Origin: Chlorops oryzae
Taxonomy: Eukaryota > Arthropoda > Insecta > Diptera > Chloropidae
Reading direction: 5' to 3'
Length of the DNA stretch: 64,000 nucleotides
NCBI GenBank assembly: GCA_020466095.1
Contig: CM035807.1
Location: 112,781,786 to 112,845,785, forward strand
Positions 10,676-22,700 of the stretch are shown here, piece after piece (within the stretch, counting starts at the first letter, position 1; each line of letters begins with the position of its first letter). The translations under genes were made by a program, and so were the position numbers. The notes below the pieces were generated by a model that saw only the letters and a list, made by a program, of their open reading frames with translations, had not been told where the DNA came from and made no database searches.

Positions 10676-11370
10676 ATATGTGATCTAAGGCACTAACTTT
10701 TACGATCGGTTATCGGCCAAACTTTTTTTATAAAAACCGGTTGAGAAGAACAAATTAGCGCCCTCACTTCCTTATGAGTCCAAAGCCATTAACTCAATTA
10801 TGGCTTTTGTCGACTAAAGCTTGTCTTCCATATGACTACAGATACAGATCTTTCGTCTGTAAAAAGTAGACACATCGACATGCGTCCACATGATGGTGTG
10901 ATGATCAAAGAAAAGAGATCGAATACCGATGAGGAATGTGTGGGAATAATCTTGAGATGAATTGAAATTTTTTCCAATCATCGAATTTTCCTAAACAACT
11001 TGAAATTTCTTTGGAAACTAACTTTTTATTCTCTAAAAAAAAAAAGAATATTTCTCTTATTTACACAAATTTTTTTCTTCTAATATTTGCGCATGCACAA
11101 GCCAAAGGTTTTTGTTAATAAATAAAACATTTCATACGTCAACAGAACACATTTTTCATATGGGTTTTTTCATGTGCGGAATATGGTTCTGAAGTATGGC
11201 ATTAGAGAGAGGTATGGAGTTAGAAAGTACACTCACCGTCGTTGATTGGGCTTATCGCGCAAACAATCAATATGTTGACAGTTTTATGATATGCAGAAGT
11301 ATATATGATATGTGCGTGTATATAAATTAAGGAACAGAAATAGACATAGACCAGAGAAAAACAAGTAAGA
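10676..11370. other. Intergenic, no gene recognised
   Basis: AT-rich sequence. I see nothing in it. Confidence 0.4.
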
Positions 11371-12580
11371 AAGCTAAAGTCGGTCAAGCCCGACTTTGAA
11401 ATACCCAGCGTCCCGACATTATGAGCGCACTATGTTTTGCTTCTCTATTTGTGGGCGTGGCAGTGGGAGGGCAACATAAATTATTTCCCTACACCTTTCA
11501 TTCGCCTTGGTGAACCTATGTTGCGAATTTGAAGCTTCTACGCCTTCTACTTCGGAAGTTACGAAAAATCTTTATTTGTGGGCGTGGCAGTGGGCGGGCC
11601 ACAAAAAATTTTTTCCTGCACCTTTCATTCGCCTTGGTGAACCTATGTTGCGAATTCGAAGCTTCTACGCCTTTTACTTCGGAAGTTACGAAAAATCTTC
11701 ATTTGTGGGCGTGGCAGAGGGCGGGCTACATAAATTTTTGTTCCTACACCTTTCATTTGCCTTGGTCAACCTATGCTGCGAATTTGAAGCTTCTACGCCT
11801 TTTACTTCGGAAGTTATGAAAATTCTCTATTTGTGGGCGTGGCAGTGGGCGGGCTACATAAATTTTTGTTCCTACACCTTTCATTTGCCTTGGTCAACCT
11901 ATGCTGCGAATTTGAAGCTTCTACGCCTTTTACTTCGGAAGTTATGAAAATTCTCTATTTGTGGGCGTGGCAGTGGGCGGGCTACATAAATTTTTGTTCC
12001 TACACCTTTCATTTGCCTTGGTCAACCTATGCTGCGAATTTGAAGCTTCTACGCCGTTTACTTCGGAAGTTACGATAAGACCTTATTTTTGGGCTTATTT
12101 GTGGGCGTGGCTCGAGGAGGGCGGCGTCCATTTTTTGCCAAAAAATGTCTCTTTTCGTAGTTTACCAGCACACCAAATATCAATGGAATGTGTTGAGTGG
12201 TTCGCAAGTTACAAGCATTTTATTGAAAACACAATAAATTCATTTGTGGGCGTGGCAGTGGGCGGATGTCTCCCATTTTTACTTAGGATCACACTCGGTT
12301 CCCGATATACCTGTGTGCCAAATTTCGACTTGATTGGTCCAGCCGTTTCGGAGGAGATCCGACCACGGACGGACGGACAGACGGACAGACGGACGGACGG
12401 ACAGACGGACAGACGGACAGACGGACAGACGGACAGACGGACAGACGGACATGTCTAAATCGATTCAGTTTTTGATCCTGATCATTTCTATATATATTTT
12501 TCTATATCTCCGGAGCTTAATTCTCCCTGTTACAAGATTTGCACAAAACTAATATACCCCGCTTACGCTGGGTATAAATA
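11370..12580 (+). repeat. GTGGGCGTGGC dispersed repeat with a 127-bp tandem array
   Basis: Begins near a GTCGGTCAAGCCCGACTTTG hairpin and AATACCCAGCG; ends at CGCTTACGCTGGGTATAAAT, so CCCAGCG/CGCTGGG forms inverted ends. GTGGGCGTGG starts at 11451, 11578, 11705, 11833 and 11961, a period of 127-128 bp, and then more loosely at 12101 and 12246. The fourth and fifth units are nearly identical. The open reading frames across the array are a by-product of the repeat. Relatives in this window: 5191-5400 and about 18060-18860. Confidence 0.85.
12363..12449. repeat. (GACGGACA)n minisatellite
   Basis: Tandem GACGGACA/GACGGACG octamers inside the dispersed repeat, followed by the conserved ATGTCTAAAT motif also seen near 13876. 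Confidence 0.9.
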
Positions 12581-12713
12581 TTGTTTACTAAAGAAAGACA
12601 GAAAAAAAAAAGAAACAATTCCGCAAATCCAAGGAAAAATAAAAACAAGAATTCATGTTCATGACATTAAAGGATAAAATCTCGAAAATTGAGTTGAATT
12701 TATTTAATTTTTT

Positions 12714-12719
12714 TTTATT
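12714..12719 (-). terminator. Polyadenylation signal of the minus-strand Kazal gene
   Basis: AATAAA on the minus strand, about 40 bp past the stop codon of the gene at 12760-13050. Confidence 0.6.
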
Positions 12720-12759
12720 GCTTTAAAAAATTTCTTATCAGCAAAAATCTCCGTCATAT

Positions 12760-13050
12760 TTAGCAATCGCCATCTTTGACATATTCCAATTCTGTACCAA
12801 GTTCGTTGAACTTTTCGGCCACACAGTCCAGATGACATCTGTTTGGGTAGGATTCGTTGTCAGAGCCGCAAACGGGATCGTAATTGCGTGGGCATGTGCA
12901 AGGTGCGTCTAGATCAGCGAGATAAGCATCCCAATCAAATTCATTATTGGCCAACTCCTCCTCCCAAACGTTTTCCTCTTCTTCTTGAGCAGCAACCGAA
13001 TAGGCCAAGCAGACCAAAAATAAGGCAATATATAAACCGAAGAATTTCAT
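12760..13050 (-). CDS. Secreted Kazal serine-protease inhibitor with acidic N-terminal linker
   Basis: A 96-residue protein. Residues 1-21 (MKFFGLYIALFLVCLAYSVAA) are a signal peptide. Residues 22-49 form a strongly acidic linker (QEEEENVWEEEL...). The Kazal domain has cysteines C51, C53, C61, C72, C76 and C96, with spacing 1-7-10-3-19, the same as in the gene at 9310. NYDPVCGS and SYPNRC are the family motifs. The predicted P1 is R55, suggesting trypsin-like proteases. The gene is intronless as far as seen and convergent with its paralogue. The acidic linker is absent from that paralogue and could mediate a different localisation or binding. Likely extracellular; the target is unknown. Confidence 0.92.
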   Translation of the reverse strand: MKFFGLYIALFLVCLAYSVAAQEEEENVWEEELANNEFDWDAYLADLDAPCTCPRNYDPVCGSDNESYPNRCHLDCVAEKFNELGTELEYVKDGDC

Positions 13051-13060
13051 TTTGATTATT

Positions 13061-16000
13061 GAAATTGAATATATTATTCCCTTCGAGGTTTTTTCTTTCG
13101 CTCAACTCAAACTTGGATCAAATTGTTTCGACGAGGAAACCAATCGAGATACTAAACCTTCTAAATTATGTGCTCCACCCTTTTATTAACGAAATTAAGA
13201 CGATTTTCTCAATTTTTAGTAGAAAATCCAAAAAAAAAAATTAGTTAAATATTTGCTCAAGAGTCACTGCAGACCACGGGCTTGGGGCTTTCATACGTGG
13301 GACATTCTTTGTTTTTTTTTGCTCTTTATTTATTCTCTTTTTTTTTGCTTGATTTGTTCTTTTTCCTTAAAACAAAAAGGTGTTTAAGAAAAAAAAACTT
13401 CACTTGGCACATTGCGATTCGATGGAGAGCTGTTAATGAGACGGAAGCCGATAATCTAGTTCCTATTTCTGAATAGATTATCATTAAGGCAAGGACTAAC
13501 ATCATAAAAGCTATTGACAATAGTAACTAGAGGACTAAATATAAGCTTTAGATACAATTTTAACATTAAATCATCCACCTAGAAAGGTTATAGAGGGTCT
13601 ATATTCCACGATTTTGCGGTTATTTATTTGATAGAAAAGCCATTCGGAAACTATAAGACTTGGCTTCAAGAAATGGAGTCCATTATCTCCTCTTAAATTT
13701 TTTAGAGAAATAAAAAAAATTCTCCCAAAGAAATTCCAATGAAGTCCATTCTCAAACTCCACTTTACCCATGACCTTTTAACATTTCAGTCCGAGTTTCA
13801 TCAGGATAACTCACAACTTTTGATAAGACAACTGCATAAGAAGGAATAGGCACACGGATAGACTGACTGACTGACATGTCTAAATTAAATATCGTATATT
13901 CTACAATGAGTAATTTAAGCCATTAAAAATGTACGCCCAAACACAAAACACACTCGAAATGGAGTGTGACAGATTGAAATATTCTAGGGGAATTCCTATG
14001 AGAAATTATTTAATTAATTTAATTAAGGCTTAGACGAACAAAGAAAAAGGTTTGCAATTAACCCATACGTGGGCTTATTGCCCAACGTCATACCTTTTTG
14101 CCTCGCATTCTTACATCACGCCGGGATATATATTATCCCGATGGTTTTTCCCCTGTTTTTGTTCATCAATAATGCAACATTGCATGTCCAACAAAATTTC
14201 CCTTTTTTGGGCAGTCAAAACTCTCTAGAAGGAAAAAATATTCACAAAGTTATTACAGAGAGAATTTCGTTGTAAGGAGAAAAAAGGCACTAAAAATATA
14301 GCTAAAAAAAAGGTCGAGATAAATTCGCTATAGAGAGAAATTCGTTATTGAGGAGCTAGAGAGAGTACAGAGAGTTTCGACTGTAGTGTACAATATTAAC
14401 AAAATTTAATGTGGTAAAAATCTCAGAAAGCGGGCGGCAAGAAAATCATAAAAATCAAAGGTGAATAGATGTATTTATAAGTATATTAGGAAAGAGAGAA
14501 GGAGATTTTTGCAAAGATCTTTTTTAGTTTGTCGCGCACTTTTTACGAAATTCCAAATATTGTCGCCAAATTTTGGAAAAAATTGCGCTTTGCAAGAAAA
14601 GCCATCTGGCAACGCTGGCTTGAACAGACCTTAATCATAATAAAACTCAAATGCGACAAACAAGAGAGCAGTGGAATTAATACCTATTGTATTATTTTGA
14701 ACAAGTTTTTTTCCCTCAACATGTAGATAATTTTTCACAGAGAAATTTCCAAAGAAAAACTTTGTTTTTTTCTTGAAATTAATAGGGGGGAAATTGGGTC
14801 ACTTTGGTTCTTATTTATAATATGGTATGTAATTAATTCTTAATATGTCAATAATTGTCTTCCATTTCAAGTGTATATTTATTTTATTTGTGGATACAAA
14901 TTTTTCTTCTATTTACTTTCCAAATCGTTTAAAGTTACGTTACGAAAACCATATGTGTGTACATAATAACATAACACTGGCTTACAAAATTTGGCATTTT
15001 CGAGCGGGAAGACTCAGAAGTTCATTAGCGTCATTCCATACGCCATATGTCCTTTTGTTACTCAGCCGATATTGCTTTCTTTTTCTGGAAAAAGCTGAAT
15101 AGCTTCGGTGTTTTTCAACCAATTTTCAAGACCGATACGTCATTTTGTTGGAAATTATATGTATTTTCTTAAATAATGCCAATGTGAAGGCTTTGTAGTG
15201 GAACAAATTGGTATAAAATGCCTTCAAAGTTGGAATATTTGGAAAAAATTCAAACAAATTCTGTTTGTCATTGGAAAAAATCCCATAAAGTAAAAAAATT
15301 TCAGCAAGCTGTTAAAACTTCTCAAAAGAGCATTCTTTTAACTTTTTATTGCCGTAAAAAAAATTAAAATCGGTTTATAGACAAGGAAATTACAGCTTTG
15401 TAAGTGAGTCAATGTCCTAAATTTTGGTTCATATCTCGGATTTTGGTTCATATCTCAGAATCTTTAAAAAAAAAACCGTTGCAACATTTGAGATCAGCAC
15501 GCCAAATAACGTCAAAAACAGATTTCAGTTTCTCAGATCCAAAACCGTGTATACTTTTGTAATCATTGAGGCATTCCGCTGAAAAATGGTTAGTGTCTCC
15601 GATTTCATGTGTCTGAGAGTAACGAGTCAACCAGCAACGGCTTGATTAAAGGGCTCATCCGATTATAGATATCAGTTAAAAAAAATAAATAAATAAATAA
15701 AATAAAATAAAAAAAATTAAAACAAAATAAAAATAAATAAAAAAAATTAAAACAAAAAAGGTCGATTACACTGGTTAGCAAAATAACAAAACAAAAAAAA
15801 AAAAATCATCGCTGTAACACATTTTGTAAACAAATTTGGGGTCGCTTATCATGAAAATGGCATTTATTTATTTTTTAAAGAATCATTTTTTCGTATAAAG
15901 GCAAAAAAAACGAACTGAAAAGTATAAAGTTTTGCTACCTAGTGCTATGTAACTCATTCAAAACGATGGTTTACTGGGAGATTGGTGTTTTATTGTAAGC

Positions 16001-16489
16001 ACTTTATCCTTTTTCGAATAAAATTATAGTCAATATAAAGTTGTAAAGATCCCCTTTTGATAGACTTTACTTTTAGAAGCCATGAGTAAATTTTCCTAAT
16101 TTTTTTACTATTTTTCCATTTATTTATTTCAGCAATGCCCAATTTATTTTGTAAACTAGTGTGATTGATAACAATACGAGTACCTTGCTTGGCAAATAAA
16201 TATTTCATTAAATATCATTGGGGTACAAAAAGTATTGATGTAATAAATAACAGAACAGCAACATAAATTAAAATCTTAGACCTTAAGCCTCAAAATCTGA
16301 TTGTCTTCTTTGACAGCATTTAAAAGGAGCAACTAACAAGGGAACGACTTTCATTGTCAATGAATGTCCTTCATTCACATTTTATTTATACACACAAAAA
16401 AAAAAAAAAAATCTTTTGAACTTTAGGAAGCGCCTTTCTTCAAAAATTTCAAGCGTCAATAATTCTTAACTGTTCTTGTTATTTTCCAG
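13061..16489. other. Intergenic / upstream region of Pde1c, no exon recognised
   Basis: Contains a degenerate GACTGACTGACATGTC relative of the dispersed repeat (about 13790-13900), A/T simple repeats (about 15680-15760, AAATAAATAAAT), and many short open frames without recognisable domains. The exon at 16490 starts in phase 2, so at least one exon must lie upstream, either here unrecognised or outside the window. Confidence 0.4.
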
Positions 16490-16786
16490 TTGCCAGCACA
16501 CCAGAGAATCTCTCGAAGCGTGACGAGCCCGCCGGAATCGGTGGTGGTGGTGGTAGTAGTGGTACAACTATCAGTGGCGCAGCCACTTACTCCGGCCACG
16601 CAACAGCAACCCATCCAGGCGCTGACTCAACGTTCAACGAACGTTTAAAGGCAAATAGTCCCCCAGGAAGCGCTGCAGGACCTCTCAACAGTCCAAATGC
16701 AACAGACACTGGCAGAGAAACAACAACAGCAGACGGAAACGCGGCAAGCATTCAAAATGCAGCATCAATAAATGGTCAAGTTGCAA
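16490..16786 (+). CDS. Pde1c: Pde1c low-complexity N-terminal exon
   Basis: Preceded by a pyrimidine-rich acceptor (TTATTTTCCAG) and followed by the donor GTAAGT. The open frame (phase 2 in, phase 1 out) gives ASTPENLSKRDEPAGIGGGG and then S/T/G/A/N-rich sequence ending NGQVA plus the first base of the next codon. That base joins both the cassette exon at 19125 and the exon at 24289 in frame. The codon pattern and splice sites support a real exon. On its own it carries no domain. Confidence 0.7.
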
Positions 16787-19700
16787 GTAAGTTTAAATCC
16801 TTTCGACTCGATTTTCTCAGAAAACTTTTTTGTAAACAACAAACTGCCTCGGGGGCCAAGCTCCATGACTTGTTTAAATCGTTATTAAGTAGAAATAAAT
16901 TAAAAAAGAAAAATAAACCCTTCTCCACTTTGATGAACCGAAAGCTTCTTCTCAAGGACGTCGCGACGTCTGTTACTCTTTCCATGAACCCAGCTTTTAA
17001 TAATCTTACGGAATGTGGCGCGGGCAAGATAATCATACATTTGTCAGACTTATCGTCGTTTAAAGTCGTTTAATTTTATCGTAATAACAATTTTATAGCT
17101 TTTTTTTGACCGCAATGAACTTTTTGCACATTTTTTCTAACCCTTTAAGTTATTTTTTAAAATATTTTTCGTTAATTTCGTAGGAAAGCATCTATTTAAG
17201 ACTTCATTATATAATTTTGTTCAGGCCCCGATTTAGTGGGTAGCAAGCTTAGAAAAAGCCTTGAGTGGTGCTATGGGGGCGGAATTTTCACATAAATAGA
17301 TAGATACCTGTAAGCGCCATTATGATCATCATCTTAGGCGTAGACAGTCCATATAGGACCTAAGCCTGCCGTACAATCTCAATCTCATTTATCATGACCT
17401 TTCGCCATCGCTCTCCAGTCTAATACACCGGTTCGTTCTCCATCTTCAACGATACTATTAAACCACTTCTTTCTTGATCTCGCTCTTTTTTAGCGCCATC
17501 AAAAGGAGCGGAAAATATTGTTTTTTCTCAGATTCGCTGGGTCGGGCCCTGATTTCGTCATCGAGGAAAGTTTATCGGAGTAATGAAATCGAAACATAAC
17601 CACTAAGAGTGCTATTTCAGCCCTTTCGACAGGGGATAGGAGTCGATTGTGCTTTCTCAGGACCGCAACTAGATTCCATATGGGGAAAATCCTTCATGAA
17701 CATACCTTCTTTTTAAGCCGCGCTTTTGAAAAGTCCTGTGAAGTGGGCTACGCTTCGTCTTATAACACTTTCCTCCTTTTGTTCTTTCCAAAACCCTCCA
17801 AAATTCCGATTGTTTACTTCTTCCCGAGCTCGAAATTCCTCACACATTAGTTTCGTTTGTAAAAAGTGGTCCTCCAACCTCCAAAAAAATGTTTTGCATC
17901 GAATTTTGGTGAGCCTCAGAGAAGTTCGAATGTCACAATTTCCTATTGGTTCAAGAAACACTTTTCGAAAACCACAATTTTTTTCGCACTAAGGAAAATA
18001 AAGCTTGAATTCACTAAAAGGTGGTGAGATCAAGGAAGAATGCCAACCGGATTCTAATATATCCAGATTCTCGATGAAGCCTATCAACCTATGTCCTGAA
18101 TAAGAAGCTTCTACGATTTTCTACAGTTTCGGGCCTTACAGTGGGCGTAATCCGCTGAAGCTGGGCATAAAAATCGGTTGTCATGAGCCCAACCTACTAT
18201 TGGGCAATTCCATGATTATGGTCCCATCTTTGACACTCGTTTATTAGTTTTTACCTCATAATAATTGAAAAAAGAACGTGATTCTCAAGATCTAAATTTT
18301 TAAAACGTCAAAAAATCTTTTGGCACTGAAATTTCACAATTTGTGCTCAGAATGGCTGTCACGGCTGTCACGGGTGGGACAGTTTCTCGTAAAATTGTCC
18401 TATTACTAAACTAACTATTGACGAACTAGTTAACTATGACCTCAACTAAGTATTTCTAAGGGTATTCACGAAATGGTCCGATCTCGAAATCTTTCTCAAT
18501 CATGATGACCGCCTAGCTTTTCTCACTGGATTTCATCACGATAGATAAACTCCTGCGATAAAAAAAATTTATGAGGAGAGACATGCAGACATACAAATAG
18601 ACAGACAGACATACAGACAGACAGACAGACAGACGACCATGACCAGGGGCGGACTGGGCCTACGGGCAATCGGGCAAATGCCTGGTGGGCCCTCAGTGCG
18701 CTGTATCTGGGATCAATACTTATGGAGTAAGGATTTTTTTATAATTTCTATTTTTTTCTTAGGTAATAATTTGACCCCCAGTCCGCCCCTAGACATGACC
18801 AAATTGAGTCTCCTGGGTGCGTTGATCATTTCTGTAGACATTTTGTGTGGTCTTTTCTTTTAGCAATTCTAGAAGGTACGAGACAATGGCATTCGATGAA
18901 AATATTTGGTACATAAAATTATTTGCTTAGCTGAACTTAAGGTTCTCGTAGACCTTCGGGTATAATTTTCTCCTAAAAAGCAGCAACTGCAAAGAATAAA
19001 AGAAGGGAAAGCGCCAAGTCACATTCAATTTTATGTATGGACAAATATGTATGAATGCATGTACTTATGTACATATGGGTTTATTCATACTTGTGCTCAC
19101 GAAATTCCATACAAATATCTACAGGACAATACCGGCATAATTTTTGCCTTCAGCTCGACAAGAAACCTTTATTGATCCACAGAGACGCATGGAAAAATTC
19201 CAATAATTCCGACCAACAGCGTACGCTGAAAATTATTCCGGCACGGGCTTTAGGTAATATTTTCCCACATTCCTTTGTAATTCCTTTACATTTTGGTGGA
19301 GCTTTCACACCCTGTGTTCACCATTCTGATTCCCCGACCCACAATGGAAAGGAGAGAAGATGAAAATTCTCACACGTTGTAACTGGTAGGGAGCCCCTTT
19401 TCAACACAACAAACAATACATATGCATTTTATCTGTCCCTTTCAAGTATTTGCGAAAAGTAAACGCGTCGACCCTTGACGATCAGAAGTTTTTTTTCCAC
19501 CCGTTTCTGTGTTTTTTTCTTTTTAGGCTCCCAAAAAAAAATGGGTTGCAATTTTACGCTTCGTTATGTTGTGGCGTCGTGGCTTTTAGTATTTGATTCC
19601 TTTTCTGTTTGCGAATAAATTCTTTAATGTTCTTCGCCCCCTTTTTTCTTGTTTTGTCTTGAATTTTTTTTTTGTTTTTGTTTTTGCTTTTAACTCTAAA

Positions 19701-22700
19701 TCATTGTCACATCCGAAAAAAAACGAATTTATTCAAAAGAAATCAAGCTTGAATTTTAACGCCAATCAAAAATGGGGCGGTAAATAGCCTATTTCCTCGC
19801 CTGCAACGTTCTTCGTATACTTATGTTCAATATTGAATTTCCCAAAACGAGGAAAGTCAACAAGAAAATTTCGAAAATTTTGTTCCGCATGTTAAGTGCG
19901 TTCTCGTTCGTTCGAAGACAATGCGACATTCTCCGGGGTATGTCAATTGGGAATTTCTTGTTTAACATTCTGAGTTGTCTAACTGTTCATTTGAAACGAA
20001 ATGGAAATATGTTTGCCTACGTCGAGAGCAGCGAACACACATGAGAATTTGAGGATGTTTTGCTTATGGCACATATGGCTGTTAACAGTTTTTTTGCCGC
20101 GGGGTGCGAAGGAGTTTTTGGCGAACAAAGTGAGAGACCAGAAAAAAGTTCGATTTTTATCTGTTAGAGGGGTTTTTTTAAAGCTAAAAAATTGGTGACT
20201 GATTGTTAGGATGATGGAGTACTTCAAATATCAAATCATTTAAAGGCGATTTTCTAAAAAAAACAAAATGGCCTTATTCTTCTTCACATCTATACTCCAT
20301 ACACTGAGCGAATTTAACCATGATTTTTTTTAAAAGAGCGCATTGTTATTCACAGTCCTTTTGATTTTCAAGCAGAACAATATATTTCAACAGCAAAATG
20401 GTTGAGTCAACCACATTATTGGTTAATTTGAAAAGAAAATGTATTTAATTACTTTTCATTACGTTGTCTATAATTCTCATTTGTTTTATAAAATAGGACA
20501 TACTTATAAGTAGAGCTCGGATTTTGAATATTTTGAATTTATTTGAATTATTTGAATTTATTTTTCTTATATGGGCATTTCCATTTTGACGTTACGTGAC
20601 ATTCGAACGAAAAACAAAATCTTTTTTAAATGAAGAATTGCAAATTTAAAAAAAGTTTTTTAATATTTGCATACTAATAAAGTAGCACTATGTTCAGTAA
20701 AAAAATTAGACGAATAGACCATAAGGATTTGAGTATTGAAGCAAAAAAGTGTCCTAGCGTTACGTTACGAAAAACAGAAGTGGGTTTATGACTTAGATTA
20801 CAAGATTTCAAAACTCTGCTAATTTCGCAAAACTTTTCGTATTAAACTTATAGCAATAAGATTGGAAAATATAAGAGTTCATTTTCCAAGTTTTAAATTG
20901 TAAAATCGTTTGTCGTTCGTTTTTTATTGGCCTTAATTACCTGGCGTTACGTTACCTGGCGTTACGTTACTAAAATTTCAAAAGGGTTTTAGTCATGAAA
21001 ATAGTCTTTTATTTTAACCTTTTTTCCTTTTAATTCATAAATTCTGGTATTATAAATAGAAGGGCCAATAATAAATTTTATCAAAAAAAATTTTTAATTG
21101 AGCTTGCGTAATTAGAAGATAATTATCAACTTATTCGTTAAAGATTTTTTGTTGTTGTTGTTTTGGTTGATTCTTCTGAATGGAATTATTAAGGACGATA
21201 ACTTCCATTGATCAGGTTACTAAAATGGCCCAAATTTCATAGATGAAGCACTTTTAAAGGTAATTTAAGAAATACAAATACAACAAAATAAGCCTTTATC
21301 TATGTTTTACAGAAATGAGGGTTGACTATAACCACCAATCATCTTAAATAGTGGAATTCAGATGTGTTACTATGATAGTACATACCCAGAAATTGTTTTA
21401 AGGAACTGGGGCATTTTCATTTCCGGTAGACCTTTCTGTGGAAATGCCCATATACGAGTTTAGTATTGAAACGAGATCAAGTATCGATACCACTAAAATA
21501 CCGAACCAAAAGTATCGATATTAGGTAGTACTTGCTCAAGATTAAGCAAATTTTTATGATTCTTGGTATTTACACATCATAACACAGGTAGTACAATACT
21601 TCAGTGTTTTAAAACAAATACGGCACTTAGCACTTGTCCAATCCAAGCGCGTAACATGAATACAGACCATAGTTTTGGCCATTTCTTTTTGAATTACTGT
21701 TTCTTGTCAGTGCTGCCAATAATTTGGCGCAGGTTTAACCTTAAGACAATTTATAAAAATCCCTTTCCCTTCCTAGGAAAATGGTTACGAAAAATCCATT
21801 TCAAAATGAAATCGAAAAAGTCCCTCAAAAAGGGAAAAACCCCCCAAATTATATCACTAATCCTAGGGAATAAAGTATTATGAGTAAATACCGACATTAA
21901 AGTATTGATACCGCGAAAATACTTGGTGGGTAAGTATTGAGTACAAAATATACTCAGTATCGACTAAAAGTATTCGATATCAAGCTTGAATTTTAACGCC
22001 AATCAAAAATGGGGCGGTAAATAGCCTATTTCCTCGCCTGCAACGTTCTTCGTATACTTATGTTCAATATTGAATTTCCCAAAACGAGGAAAGTCAACAA
22101 GAAAATTTCGAAAATTTTGTTCCGCATGTTAAGTGCGTTCTCGTTCGTTCGAAGACAATGCGACATTCTCCGGGGTATGTCAATTGGGAATTTCTTGTTT
22201 AACATTCTGAGTTGTCTAACTGTTCATTTGAAACGAAATGGAAATATGTTTGCCTACGTCGAGAGCAGCGAACACACATGAGAATTTGAGGATGTTTCGC
22301 TTATGGCACATATGGCTGTTAACAGTTTTTTTTGCCGCGGGGTGCGAAGGAGTTTTTGGCGAACAAAGTGAGAGACCAGAAAAAAGTTCGATTTTTATCT
22401 GTTAGAGGGGTTTTTTCAAAGTATAAAATTGGTGACTGATTGTTAGGATGATGGAGTACTTCAAATCAATCAAATCATTTAAATCGGCAGAGTTTAAGCA
22501 TTATCGTTTGTTTTCTATAAAAACATTTGAACAGCTATTCATTTTTTTAATGATAATAAGGCCTTAATTCTTCATTTTTTTCAAATTTTTTTCATTTCTT
22601 GTGATACTCCATAACTGAGCGAATTTGACCATAAATTTTTTTTAAAGAATAAGCGCAAATTATTATTCACAGTCCAATTTTAGCATTTTCGAACAGAACA

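Noticed and set aside
11507..12458. Overlapping plus-strand open frames of 80-165 codons
   Set aside because: They repeat the same ~42-codon block because the DNA is a 127-bp tandem array, and they end in the GACGGACA satellite. Repeat-derived, not a gene.
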